Source of the DNA: Combretum micranthum
Lineage: Eukaryota > Streptophyta > Magnoliopsida > Myrtales > Combretaceae
Direction of reading: 5' to 3'
DNA: 64,000 bases
Assembly: GCA_024138025.1 (NCBI GenBank)
Contig: JAMXBD010001437.1
Span: 186,001-250,000, forward strand
Shown here: in pieces, positions 53,827-64,000 of the stretch
How positions within the stretch are numbered: the first letter of the stretch is position 1
Layout of the letters: the number at the start of each line of letters is the position of its first letter
Made by a program: the position numbers and the translations under genes
The notes under the pieces: model-generated
Databases searched by the model: none
Told to the model about the DNA's origin: nothing
What the model saw: the letters and a program-made list of their open reading frames with translations, nothing else

Positions 53827-55264
53827 TGTTAAGACGGAATATACTCAATTTTTATTGAGTAAAATATGTTAATCCTATTATTAATTTTATAGAAATCCAA
53901 AAGAATTGATACTTAATCGAGTTTAATGTCGTGTTTCAGGTTTTATAAAGTAAATGGAACGGTTTGGCGAAATTGGGCATGAGTTTGTAACAAGCTTCAA
54001 GGATCAATATCACTTTCAATGGAATACACAAGTACTCACAATTTCATTCCAAACTCGGGATGATTTGCTATCATTACTATTAGTTTTCTCATGAACTATA
54101 GCAATAGCAAACACATTTGGAGAATATACAAGGTTCGAAATTCGTCCAGAACGTCTAAAGCTGCCAGCTATCATGGAAAAGCCGCCGGCCAACATTCATG
54201 GCCGGCACTGGGAGATTCATGGCTGCCGGCCATGGAGCCGGCCATCATCATCCATCGCTTGTTTCGCGATTAAAAGCTGCCAGCCTTGTTACGACATGCC
54301 TCCAGCCATCTTTCATGCGAAAAACACTCCTTATATCTGATGTTTATCTCACATATATAAAGAAAGAGGAGAGAGAAAGGGGGGGATTCATTCATTCTTT
54401 CATTGTTTGTTCTTGTTATTGATGCTCTCAAGAAACCCTAGTTTTATTTTCTTGATCATGAGTAACTAATTACTCAATCTAGCCGAGAATTATTACGGGA
54501 TCAATTCATCAAAGATTGTGAGATCCAATTGAACTATTGGGTTTATTTTGTTTATGAATATTCATACTTCATCTATTTGAATTATTAGAATTGTTTTGAT
54601 TGATCATTACGAATTAGGTCTATTTGTTTGGTTGTCAAAGCGATTATTGTTATTTGGAATGTCAAATCCATAATTGTTTGATTGTTTCAATATAAGTAAT
54701 ACGATAACATGATTAGTTACAGAATAAGTGATTGATTTATGTTATGGTGATTTATGATCTAATTTAAATAGTTCATGCTTTTGATCTGTTGATTAGAATT
54801 GGTAGTCTCTCTAATTAGTAATGCTATTGATAGATTAAATCTTAAGAGCTTATTTAGGGTTATCTAATCAATAAGGGAATAATTAAAGATCGTATCTTGA
54901 TTATCGATATTCTAAGGAGAGATAGATATTCAGAGCTTGTTGAAGGTCATAACCAATTTATTCATGAATTAGAATAACAATCCTTGCATCAATGATCATC
55001 TTTATGAATTGAATCGTGATAATTCCTTGGTTAGAATTCTTTGCTATTGAATTTACACTAATAAACGTATTGTTAATTTTAGAAATCAATTATTTTCTAA
55101 TTAATCGTTTATACAAAACCCCCGATTTTTATTCCCTTTTGCTAGTTACTAAAATAGAAATAGATTTTCACTGATCCTGTGGAGACGATCCTGCTCACTA
55201 CTATTTACAAATCTTTAGAGTAGGTAAATATAAATATTTTATTTGTTGGATTCGACACCCACCA
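53827..55264 (+). repeat. 5' LTR of Athila-C
   Basis: TGTTAAGACGG...CACCCACCA, about 1438 bp. It holds a GCCGGC-rich cluster (54159-54310) and a TATA-like box (54354-54362). Confidence 0.9.
54159..54362 (+). promoter_or_regulatory. LTR promoter of Athila-C: GCCGGC array plus TATA box
   Basis: GCTGCCAGC, GCCGCCGGCC, ATGGCCGGCAC, GGCTGCCGGCCATGG and AGCCGGCC lie within about 100 bp in otherwise AT-rich DNA, and CTGCCAGCC follows near 54278. TATATAAAG is at 54354-54362. The motif family recurs upstream of ORF3 at 59425-59735. Confidence 0.65.
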
Positions 55265-55269
55265 AATTT

Positions 55270-55288
55270 TGGCGCCGTTGCCGGGGAT
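55270..55288 (+). other. Primer binding site, tRNA-Asp
   Basis: TGGCGCCGTTGCCGGGGAT, identical to the Athila-B site, 5 bases after the LTR. Confidence 0.93.
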
Positions 55289-55320
55289 AGGTGTCAAAAA
55301 AATTTGTTTCTATTTTCTTT

Positions 55321-56320
55321 ATGACTCGTTGTTCTCATACAGGTGAACTTGAATTCGATAAAAGATCTCGAGAAGACAGTCAGGGAATTGCGCAAGGAAG
55401 CAAAACTGCGTGCTAAAGACGCAATTTCATCTCATCATCTCTCCTGGACTACATCAAACGCTAGATTTGCTGATACATCCAGTGAATCCGAAGGAGAGGA
55501 TAACAAGCAACGAGTTATGGACAATCAAGATAGAAACTTTGAGGCAAACTAGCTGCACCAAACGTGAATCAGCAGCCCTTATGTATTCAATATCCAGAAC
55601 TGAACGTAGCTTTTGAATTGAAATCTGGATTGATACATTTGCTTCCTACTTTCCATGGGTTGGAAAATGAAGACCCTCATAAGCATCTAAAAGAATTCCA
55701 CATTGTGTGTTCGAGATGATGAGACCTCAAGGAGTTCCCGAAGAACAGGTCAAGTTGAGAGCTTTTCCATTTTCATTGAGGGATAGGGCTAAGGACTGGC
55801 TATTTTACCTACCACCTGGTTCCATCAACACTTGGACAGATATGGTCAAATTGTTTTTGGATAAATTTTTCCCTGCTACTAGAGCTGCTAGTATCAGAAG
55901 GGATATATGTGGGATCAAGCAAAGGGATACCGAGAATCTTTACGAGTATTGGGAGAGATTCAAACAGTTGTGTGCCTGTTGCCCACAACACGGGATTTCA
56001 GAACAGCTTCTTATCCAATACTTCTATGAAGGATTGATACCCATAGAAAGGAAAATGATGGATGCCGCTAGTGGAGGAGCAATAGTCGATAAAACTCCTG
56101 GTCAAGCCAGGGAATTGATATCTCTTATGGCTGCAAATTCCCAGCAATTTGGCTATAGACACGATCCATCAACAAGAAAGGTTAATGAGTAAGCGTTTCT
56201 CATCTTGAGCATCAAATTTCTGATTTAACCTCTCTTGTGCAGCAGTTGGCCTTTGGAAACCAACAACAGGTTAAGGCTTGTGGGATTTGCGCTGCTCCAA
56301 ATCATCCTATAGATATGTGT
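55321..56320 (+). pseudogene. Athila-C gag, broken
   Basis: ATG at 55321 (MTRCSHTGELEFDK) matches the Athila-B start. A frameshift near 55365 moves it into the frame of KTVRELRKEAKLRAKD, and others occur near 55550 and 55700. The gag domain is clear from 55707: AFPFSLRDRAKDWLFYLPPG, FLDKFFPATRAASIRRDI, YWERFKQLCACCPQH, MMDAASGGAIVDKTP. After a stop at about 56190 a CCHC-like knuckle CGICAAPNHPIDMC is readable at about 56278-56318. Confidence 0.85.
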
Positions 56321-59286
56321 ATGGTTTATCTTACATTGATCTGCCTTCATCTAACCCAAAACTCCTTCCTTCTATCGTGCAGGCACCAAAGTTGGAGTTA
56401 AAGCCTTTACCAGACCACCTGAAGTACATATTTCTTGGAGAGCAAGATACCCTTGCAGTCATAATTTCCAACAAATTAAGTGCTTTAGAAGAGGAGAAGC
56501 TGATTCGGGTACTCAGAGAATACAAGGAAGCTATCGGATGGACCATTGCTGACATTAAAGGTCTGAGCCCTTCTACCTGCATGCATAAAATCCTGTTAGA
56601 AGACAACTGCAAACTGTCAAGGGAGGTTCAGCGTCGACTAAATCCACCTATGATGGAAGTGGTAAAGAAAGAAATCTTGAAACTTCTTGATGCAGGTATG
56701 ATCTACCCAATTTCTGATAGCAAATGGGTGAGTCCAATTCAAGTCGTTCCTAAGAAAACAGGTATAACAGTTCTTGAAAACTCTGAAGGTGAGATGGTAC
56801 CAACTCGTGTTCAAAACGGATGGAGGGTTTGTATTGATTATAGGAAGTTAAATGCATCCACTAGAAAAGATCATTTCCCTCTTCCCTTTATTGATCAAAT
56901 GCTCGAAAGGTTGGCTGGTCATTCTCACTACTGTTGTCTTGATGGTTATTCAGGTTTTCATCAAATTCCAGTTGCACCGGAAGATCAAGAGAAGACCACG
57001 TTCACATGTCCATTTGGAACGTTTGCTTATAGGAGGATGCCGTTTGGACTTTGTAATGCTCCCGCCACATTCCAAAGGTGTATGGTTAGTATATTCTCAG
57101 ATTATGTAGAAAACATCATAGAAGTCTTCATGGATGACTTTACTGTATATGGTGATACATTTGATACATGTCTTGCTAACCTTACAAAAGTACTTAAAAG
57201 ATGTATAGAAGCGAACCTTGTGTTAAATTATGAAAAATGCCATTTTATGGTTGATCAAGGTTTAATCCTAGGGCATATTGTGTCCTCTAAAGGCCTTGAG
57301 GTTGATAAGGCCAAGATTGAAGTGATTAAATCCTTACCTTACCCCGTGAGTGTCCGGGAAGTTCGTTCTTTTCTTGGAAGTGCAGGTTTTTACAGGCGCT
57401 TCATTAAGGATTTTTCCAAGATCACTCAACCCCTGTGCAAATTATTGCAAAAGGATATGGTGTTCGAATTTGATGATGCTTGCAAAGAGGCTTTTGATAA
57501 ATTAAAGGAGAAGTTAACTTCTGCCCCAATTATCAAACCACCCGATTGGAATCTTCCTTTCGAAATCATGTGTGATGCGAGCAACTATGCAATCGGTGCT
57601 ATCCTTGGACAAGAGTCGGAAGAGATCCACATGTCATCTGCTACTCCTCAAAGACACTTGATAGTGCCCAAGCCAACTATTCAACAACGGAAAAAGAACT
57701 TTTAGCTGTTGTTTTTGCTTTAGAAATTCCGTTCTTATTTGTTAGGTACTAAAGTAATTGTTTTTTCTGATCATGCAGCCTTAAAGTATCTACTTGCCAA
57801 GAAAGAAGCTAAGCCTAGGCTCATCAGATGGATACTCTTACTACAAGAGTTCGACTTGGAGATACGAGATAGGAAAGGCACCGAAAACGTGGTGGCCGAC
57901 CACCTCAGTAGAATACCTGGTAGTGACGACCTGACTCCACTGCAAGACGACTTTCCAGATGAGCATCTATTTTCTATCCAAAAGACAATTCCTTGGTACG
58001 CGGATATTGTTAATTATCTAGTTACCAAAACTTTACCAAGTGATTTGTCTAGAGCTCAAAAGGATAAAATCAAAAGTGATGCTAAATATTATGCATGGGA
58101 TGATCCCTATTTATGGAAACACTGCTCCGATCAAATCATTAGGAGATGTATTTCTCAAGAGGAAATTCCTTCTGTTTTGCAATTTTGTCACAATTATGCA
58201 TGTGGAGGACACTTTGGTCCTAAAAGAACAGCTCACAAGGTATTAGAGTGTGGTTTATTTTGGCCCACAATGTTTCGTGATGCATACTTATTCTGTAAGT
58301 CTTGTGAACGATGCCAAAAGGTTGGAAATCTAGGACATAGAGATCAAATGCCCCTCACCCCTATTCTTGTTTGTGAGATCTTTGATATATGGGGTATAGA
58401 TTTCATGGGTCCTTTTACCCCCTCCTTTGGCAATGTTTATATTATACTGGCTGTTGATTATGTCTCGAAGTGGGTAGAAGCTAAAGCTACCCGAACTAAC
58501 GATGCTAAAGTTGTTGTAGATTTTGTTAGATCTCATATCTTTGCTAGGTTCGGGACACCAAGGGCTCTCATCAGTGATCGTGGTACACACTTTTGCAATA
58601 GAGTGGTGGAAGCTCTATTTAAGAAATACAACGTCACTCACCGTACTTCCACGGCATATCATCCACAAACGAATGGATTGGCCGAAGTTTCAAATCGAGA
58701 AATCAAGTCTATTCTGGAAAAGACTGTCAATTTGAATCTAAAAGACTGGAGCACGAGACTTGAGGATGCATTATGGGCATATCGCACAGCCTACAAGACA
58801 CCTATCGGTATGTCTCCATACAGGTTAGTATTCGGTAAGCCTTGTCACCTCCCTGTTGAGTTAGAGCACAGAGCTTATTGGGCTATTAAACAGTGCAACA
58901 TGAGTTATAATGAGGCAGGTAAACTTAGAAAACTTCAATTGCAAGAGCTCGAGGAGATCCGCAACGATGCCTATGAGAACTCTAGGATTTACAAGGATAA
59001 AACAAAAGCTTTTCATGACCAGACAATTTCAAGAAAACAATTCTCCGTTGGTCAAAAAGTTTTACTTTTTCATTCTAGATTAAAGTTATTTCCTGGTAAA
59101 TTGAGATCTAGATGGGTAGGACCTTTCGTTGTTACTAACGTATTTACTCATGGTGCAGTTGAAATCCAAAGTCCTGAAACGGGAAAAATTTTTAAAGTGA
59201 ATGGTCATCGTTTGAAACCATTTTATGAAGGTTTTCAGGTATGCAATATAGAAGAACTCAGTTTAGAACCACCGATATATAACTGA
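56320..59286 (+). pseudogene. Athila-C pol: RT, RNase H, integrase; protease deleted
   Basis: Right after the gag zinc knuckle the sequence enters the RT N-terminal linker (LELKPLPDHLKYIFLG, about 56392). The DLGAS protease and its flanks, about 1.3 kb in Athila-B, are missing. RT is intact, with CIDYRKLNASTRKDHFPLP, CCLDGYSGFHQIPVAPEDQ, MPFGLCNAPATFQRC and VFMDDFTVYG. RNase H starts with CDASNYAIGAILGQ. An indel near 57625 and a second near 57727 put about 100 bp, including KELLAVVFAL, out of frame, after which the original frame resumes. Integrase is intact: zinc site ([15 protein letters not shown]) and D,D,E in [15 protein letters not shown] and LAEVSNREI. Stop TGA at 59284-59286. Confidence 0.9.
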
Positions 59287-59326
59287 AATCGATACGTCTA
59301 GCTAAAAGACGTTAAAGAAAGCGCTT

Positions 59327-59344
59327 CATAGGAGGCAACCTATG
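59327..59344 (+). other. Post-pol hairpin, Athila-C copy
   Basis: CATAGGAGGCAACCTATG forms a perfect 6-bp stem with loop AGGCAA, 40 nt after the pol stop. Relative to Athila-B the stem carries a compensated G-C to A-T change. Confidence 0.78.
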
Positions 59345-59381
59345 TATTGTATTTATTTTCCACTAGGTCTAATACAAAATA

Positions 59382-59406
59382 TATATATATAATATATATA
59401 TATAAA
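59382..59406 (+). repeat. (AT)n microsatellite
   Basis: Interrupted AT runs just before the internal GC-rich array. Confidence 0.85.
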
Positions 59407-59424
59407 ATAATAATTTCTTTTAAA

Positions 59425-59765
59425 GTTGGCAGCCAACATCACAACGCTGCCAGCCACAAGCCCACTGTGAAGTTCATCGAGGGACACCAGATCAAGCATG
59501 GCCGCCTGCCAACACTTCATGGCCGCCGGCCATGATGCTTCTGGACGTATCATTCCTCGATGATGGCCGACGGTCAACATTAAAAGCCGCCAGCCGTGGT
59601 TTAGCAAGGAGCGCCAAGAACACTCACGGCCGGCAGCCATTCCAAGATGGTCGGCGGCCATCATCATGCTGTTCGTAGGACGCACTAAGGCCGGCATTAA
59701 TGGCCGGCGGCCATAACTTTTAAGTGCCAGCCAATCTTTCCCTGTCACGCATATCCATATATTGA
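59425..59765 (+). promoter_or_regulatory. Internal GCCGGC array and TATA-like box upstream of Athila-C ORF3
   Basis: GGCAGCC, CTGCCAGCC, CATGGCCGCCTGCC, TGGCCGCCGGCCATGATGC, GCCGCCAGCC, CGGCCGGCAGCC, GTCGGCGGCC and ATGGCCGGCGGCC fill 310 bp. CCATATATTGAAG follows at 59751-59763. Then comes a pyrimidine-rich leader to a splice donor at 59898. The layout mirrors the LTR promoter of the same element, supporting an internal ORF3 promoter (inferred). Confidence 0.6.
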
Positions 59766-59897
59766 AGCTCTGTAAGTTTTTTTTTTTTTCACATCCTTTT
59801 CATATTCTCTTTCAACAAATCTCTCCACATCTCTCCACACCGAGCTACTCCCATACGCATCCATCACATCACTCGTGGATCACCATCATCATCGCAA

Positions 59898-60936
59898 GTA
59901 AGTTTCCTAACTCCATTTGATCCTCAAATTGTTTCGTTCTTCCTTTTCCCATTGATGTGGACGGCGTGGTGGCTGCTACGTTTGATTTCGAAGCGGTGGT
60001 TGCGAAATGGGTTTAAGATGAGGGGATTAGAATGAATGGGTTAAGAATGATGGTGCATGTTGGAATCATGACCACAATCTGGGGTTGTTGCATGTCAATT
60101 TCAACTTAAACCAAATCTGGAATTTTTTTTTCATGCCAATCCTATCACGAAATTTTTTTTAGATCGTGGTCGACCCTTGCCTGATCCCTTGCATGCACGA
60201 GTTGTTTTGGCTTGAGTCTTTATCTACTTGTGTAGTCTTCGAATCCATTCCACTTACTCCGATTTGATTCTTGAATGTATTGAATTGCTTTGCGAATTTT
60301 TTTCTAGGGTTCTAAGTAGAGTCAAATTGGGGCTTTTCTGATTTTGAGACACAAACATGATTTTTAAATGGTACTAACATAGGAGATCGCGTGTGGATTC
60401 CATTAGCTTGTACAAATTCATGTTTTGAATCATATGTGGTTGGGATCCATTGTGTTTAATGGTGTTGATGAGTTTATATATCACTTATGGACTACTTTGA
60501 GTTCAATATTATGATCCATGTTGTTAGTTAACACCATTTCCATGATTAATTCATGATCTTGATAGTGACAGTTTGAACTTGCAAATTTGAAAATCCTCCT
60601 CCAACGGTCAAATACTCAGCTGCTTAATCTAGGCTGCCAGCCTTGAGTTTGTATTGCCAGTGTAAATCATTGTTCCTTCAGTTACTATTTATGGAGGATG
60701 ATTTGTTCTGAATTATTTAGGCAAACCTATTGCAAGGCCTGCTTTGCGATCACATTTTCTCATTGATATTGCTGTGTGTGATTATGAATTGCCATGAACT
60801 ATCCATTGTCCCTGTCCTGGTTCTTAGTTGTTCTATTAATCTATTTTTACAATGGACACCATCACACACCGAACAGTAACCTATATCTGCATCTATTTTG
60901 CATTCCCTTTATACTAAACTCAAACATTTGATGTAG
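59898..60936 (+). other. Predicted leader intron of Athila-C ORF3
   Basis: Donor TCGCAA|GTAAGT; acceptor TTTGATGTAG| two bases before ATG 60939. 1039 bp, no coding capacity. Confidence 0.63.
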
Positions 60937-60938
60937 GG

Positions 60939-62006
60939 ATGCCGCCAAAAAAGCTTCCACCCCAGAAAAAGAAGTCCAAGACCGTTGAAGCATCTTCCTC
61001 TACAGCTCCACAACTAGAACTCATCTCGACTAAGGACTTTGCCAAGGCAAGAAAGAAGAAGTTAAGGGGTATGGAACTCATGAATATCCAATACTTAGAT
61101 TGGACTGTACTGGATCTTTATGACCTGATAGATTTGCTACAACAAACTATCCAAGATCGAACTTGGTTCACACTTTTCTCAATCCAAGAACCAGCCTACC
61201 GGGATATAACCATAGAGTTCCTGTCAACTCTGACGATGGAGAAAGAGGACCATGCCACTTTTATGCAATTTCAAGTATATGGAGGAATCCATAGGGTTGA
61301 TCTGAAGCGTATGGGATACCTGCTAGGACTCTATGATGATCCACAAACTGCCATGGCATTACCCAACTCCTGGCCCGCTGATATGGATCCTTCAACATTC
61401 TGGCTTCAGCTTACAGCTCCTAGCACCAAGCCATTTGAACCGTCCAAATCTCATGCTACTGACTTCCCAGCTACAGAACATAAATTACTTCATCACATAT
61501 TAGCTCATACCATCAGCGGTAAGAAAACCAGCCACAGTAAGGTCACTAACTCTGATATGTTTTATCTTTATAGCTTGACCTCCAGCCACAGAATTGACTT
61601 GGGCGTGGAGGTCGCCAATTATTTGGATAAACAAAGCACGGATACAAGGACCAAAGTCATCCTTTATGGGGGCTATATCACAGCTCTACTGAAAGGGATG
61701 GGTATCTTCCGAGAGCCTGAGGGAGATGAGGGCATCCCTTGCAAAATGATATCTGACGCCCCTTTCAGATTATGGGGATTATCAAAGGGATCCAACAGGA
61801 CTGATCAAGCCGAAGAGATCGAGGCCCTTGAGATGGCTCCCGTACGTAGGCCATCCACACATCGGACTACCCCTCCTGCGAGTTCACATGACCAGTTGTT
61901 GCAAGAAATCAAGGAACTCAAAGAGGAAAACAAAAAAGAGAGAGAACGGAACAGAAAGAGCGGAAAAAGAACAAGAAGTTTCGAACCACCCTGTTCCAGA
62001 TGCTGA
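60939..62006 (+). CDS. Athila-C ORF3, nearly intact post-pol protein of unknown function
   Basis: 355 codons from the ATG next to the predicted acceptor. Basic NLS-like N-terminus (MPPKKLPPQKKKSKT). Conserved core: YRDITIEFLSTLTMEKEDH, GYLLGLYDDP, SWPADMDPSTFW, LLHHILAHTISGKKTSHSK, DLGVEVANYLDKQSTDTR and GGYITALLKGMGIF. A charged coiled-coil-like segment ends the frame (QEIKELKEENKKERER). A 1-nt indel near 61950 leads to an early end. The out-of-frame sequence to TAG 62099-62101 still encodes the family's KFRTTLFQMLKSAFAC motif and an acidic SSEEDSDPEADS tail, so the frameshift is recent. No membrane helix or signal peptide. Confidence 0.83.
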   Translation: MPPKKLPPQKKKSKTVEASSSTAPQLELISTKDFAKARKKKLRGMELMNIQYLDWTVLDLYDLIDLLQQTIQDRTWFTLFSIQEPAYRDITIEFLSTLTMEKEDHATFMQFQVYGGIHRVDLKRMGYLLGLYDDPQTAMALPNSWPADMDPSTFWLQLTAPSTKPFEPSKSHATDFPATEHKLLHHILAHTISGKKTSHSKVTNSDMFYLYSLTSSHRIDLGVEVANYLDKQSTDTRTKVILYGGYITALLKGMGIFREPEGDEGIPCKMISDAPFRLWGLSKGSNRTDQAEEIEALEMAPVRRPSTHRTTPPASSHDQLLQEIKELKEENKKERERNRKSGKRTRSFEPPCSRC

Positions 62007-62101
62007 AGTCCGCTTTTGCCTGCAATACATCCACAGATGTCTCGGAGTTTCAGTACCAGACATCCAGTGAGGAGGACAGCGACCCTGAGGCTGATAGCTA
62101 G

Positions 62102-63683
62102 AGTTCATGCTAGCTGCTTTATCTTCTGCTGACTTTGATTTTTGTCTTGCCTACATTTTATATCCGTTTAAGCACCCAAACCTTTGGGTAGACTTATGAT
62201 GACTTGTTTCTACAATTTGACCTTGCTTTTGCTATCTCTTTGTTTTTGTATCCGCTTGATCACAGGATCCATAGCACTCGATCTGAATTGCCAAAGGAAC
62301 TCGCAATTGCACCTATATTGTGCAACCCAGGGAAGAATCGTTACTCCTTTTTCCTTTAATTTTTGTGTGCAATTGAGCTGACTTCAGAACAGTGAGGACA
62401 CTGTTCAGACTAGGTGTGGGGGAGGGAATAAACATGAGGAGAATTGAATATTACTGCTTGCTGAAATCTGAAATTTGACTATACTTTGCATATACAGGAT
62501 ATCTGAATTGATCTGAAATGTTTGCACCCACACTATGAACTGTTAGATTGTTGTCCTCAAGCACTATATGGCAATTTCAGGCCAAATTTTTCAAAAATTT
62601 ATGAAATCTGGAGATTGTGATGAATATTGTGATAGCATCTATATAAATATGGAAATTGACTTGTTAAAATGCCTTACTCACCTACTGTTGTGATCATAAT
62701 ACTTGGTTAAAAATTGAGTAGCAAAATCTTTATTGAATAAACTTACCTTGTATTTAGTTTTAGAATCGGAAATTTAAGAGTAGGTCGAGTTCTTAAGTGA
62801 AAAATAAACAAGTCTACTTCTAGGAATAAATTAGCATGTATATACTCCTCTTGAATTCTTTTTAAAACAAGAATTTTTCAACAAATAGTAAAAGAGGTAA
62901 ATGACACTTTTTACTTAGTGATCCATGAAAAAGTCTTTTATGTGTGTTGCATTCAAAGTAAAGAAACAAGCATAGCCACTACTCCGCTGACTTGAGCATT
63001 TGAGTTATGAGTATCCAAACTTGAATGTTAGAGTGAGAGAGAGTTCTTAGGGGTCCCTTTAAAACCCGGTCACTTGGGTGATGAGCCCGGGATGTATCGA
63101 CTCGATGAACTCACTATAACGATAAGGGAGGAAAGGCAAAAGTTCACTATATGAGCTTTGAAAAAAAAAAAAAAAGAGCTGAAAAGAAGCGGGCAAAAAC
63201 CCGTCCAGAGAATACTCTCTGAAGGCTCAATATGCTTGAATAAATCAAAAAGAAATGAATGCTAAAGCATCATTGAAATAAGACTTACAATGAATATGGA
63301 GAAAATCTAGGGGAATGGTTGATATCATATGCTTTTACTTTATGTTGCGAGGAGTATATACTGTTAAATATCCAATGAAGTCCAAATGGGTGTTTTTCCT
63401 TACTGAACTGAGAATTTACTTTTGAATGGAAGAATCTTTTGCTAAACATATGGATTAAAGTTTGTTTTGTTTAGATTAGCTTTTGAATTTTGATTGAAGT
63501 ATTTTAATTGCATGGAATCAGTTTGGTTAGAGCGGTAGGCACTTAAACTACATGTCATAAGAATAATCAAAGAAAGATGCTTGGAACTTTAAAAGTGAAA
63601 GTTAGCACTCTCTATGATAGATTTCAATTGTGGTTCTAATTGTTTTGCTTGAGGACAAGCAATGGTTCAGGTGTGGGGGAATT
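62102..63683 (+). other. Athila-C 3' non-coding region and conserved structured block
   Basis: No gene. Block 62985-63215 aligns closely with Athila-A and Athila-B: ACCCGGTCACTTGGGTGATG closing with AGCCCGGG (63065-63091), a TCAC/GTGA inner stem and a CGGGCAAAAACCCG hairpin (63190-63203). At 63645-63662 TTGCTTG and CAAGCAA pair around AGGA. It is followed by the GTGTGGGGGAATT polypurine tract next to the LTR. Confidence 0.78.
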
Positions 63684-64000
63684 TGTTAAGACGGAATATA
63701 CTCAATTTTTATTGAGTAAAATATGTTAATTCTATTATTAATTTTATAGAAATCCAAAAGAATTGATACTTAATCGAGTTTAATGTCGTGTTTCAGGTTT
63801 TATAAAGTAAATGGAACGGTTTGGCGAAATTGGGCATGAGTTTGTAACAAGCTTCAAGGATCAATATCACTTTCAATGGAATGCACAAGTACTCACAATT
63901 TCATTCCAAACTCGGGATGATTTGCTATCATTACTATTAGTTTTCTCATGAACTATAGCAATAGCAAACACATTTGGAGGATATACAAGGTTCGAAATTC
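63684..64000 (+). repeat. 3' LTR of Athila-C, first 317 bp
   Basis: Identical to 53827-54143 except for three transitions; the rest lies beyond the window. Confidence 0.95.

Larger units (their letters stand above)
53827..64000 (+). mobile_element. Athila-C: young Athila-type Ty3/gypsy element, cut by window end
   Basis: 5' LTR 53827-55264, tRNA-Asp primer site, gag, protease-less pol, hairpin, palindrome array, leader intron, ORF3, conserved 3' block, polypurine tract and the first 317 bp of the 3' LTR (63684 onward). Those 317 bp differ from the 5' LTR at only three positions, all transitions, so the insertion is recent. Its LTR start is related to that of Athila-A. The right TSD lies outside; the left five bases are ATCTC. 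Confidence 0.94.

Noticed and set aside
54091..54422. Open frames across the Athila-C LTR array
   Set aside because: They are a by-product of the GC-rich palindrome motifs and recur in several frames.

Overview
This 64 kb window is plant nuclear DNA, AT-rich and almost entirely made of transposable elements. Ty1/copia, Ty3/gypsy (Athila type), Mutator-like and LINE remnants are nested or packed side by side, as in the pericentromeric heterochromatin of an angiosperm, probably a eudicot. The species cannot be named from the sequence. No prokaryotic, organellar, tRNA or rRNA genes were seen.

Layout. 1-5495: 3' half of a Sirevirus-like copia element (decayed RT/RNase H, a decayed extra ORF, polypurine tracts, one LTR of about 1.67 kb). 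5496-10600: non-coding, unclassified. 10610-17011: 5'-truncated Athila-type element (Athila-A). 18100-20180: short internally deleted gypsy element on the minus strand, with both LTRs and a 5-bp TSD (TTACT). 21451-22080: possible non-autonomous TIR element. 24534-25015: LINE fragment, minus strand. 25674-45240: Mutator-like element (MULE) with long TIRs and a 9-bp TSD (8/9). It carries a decayed transposase and a decayed plant-mobile-domain gene, and is split at 30362-43335 by a complete 12,974-bp Athila element (Athila-B, TSD AGCAC). 45241-48628: the stretch that looks most like ordinary host DNA, with a few exon-like segments. 48629-53143: Tnt1-like copia element inserted into one of these exon-like segments. 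53827-64000: young Athila element (Athila-C) whose 3' LTR runs off the window.

The three Athila copies share a layout: LTR, tRNA-Asp primer site, gag, pol, a short hairpin just after pol, a GC-rich palindrome array like the one in the LTR promoter, an intron-like leader with canonical GT/AG ends, then an extra ORF (ORF3). After ORF3 come a conserved non-coding block, a hairpin and the polypurine tract. The hairpin arms covary between copies. This suggests that ORF3 is a separate transcription unit with its own promoter and a spliced leader, driven by the same cis motifs as the LTR. ORF3 is still fully open in Athila-B although gag-pol there is shattered. Its protein has a basic NLS-like start, no membrane segment and a basic or coiled-coil C-terminus, so 'env-like' describes its position rather than a demonstrated envelope. 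This is the best candidate in the window for an incompletely described system.
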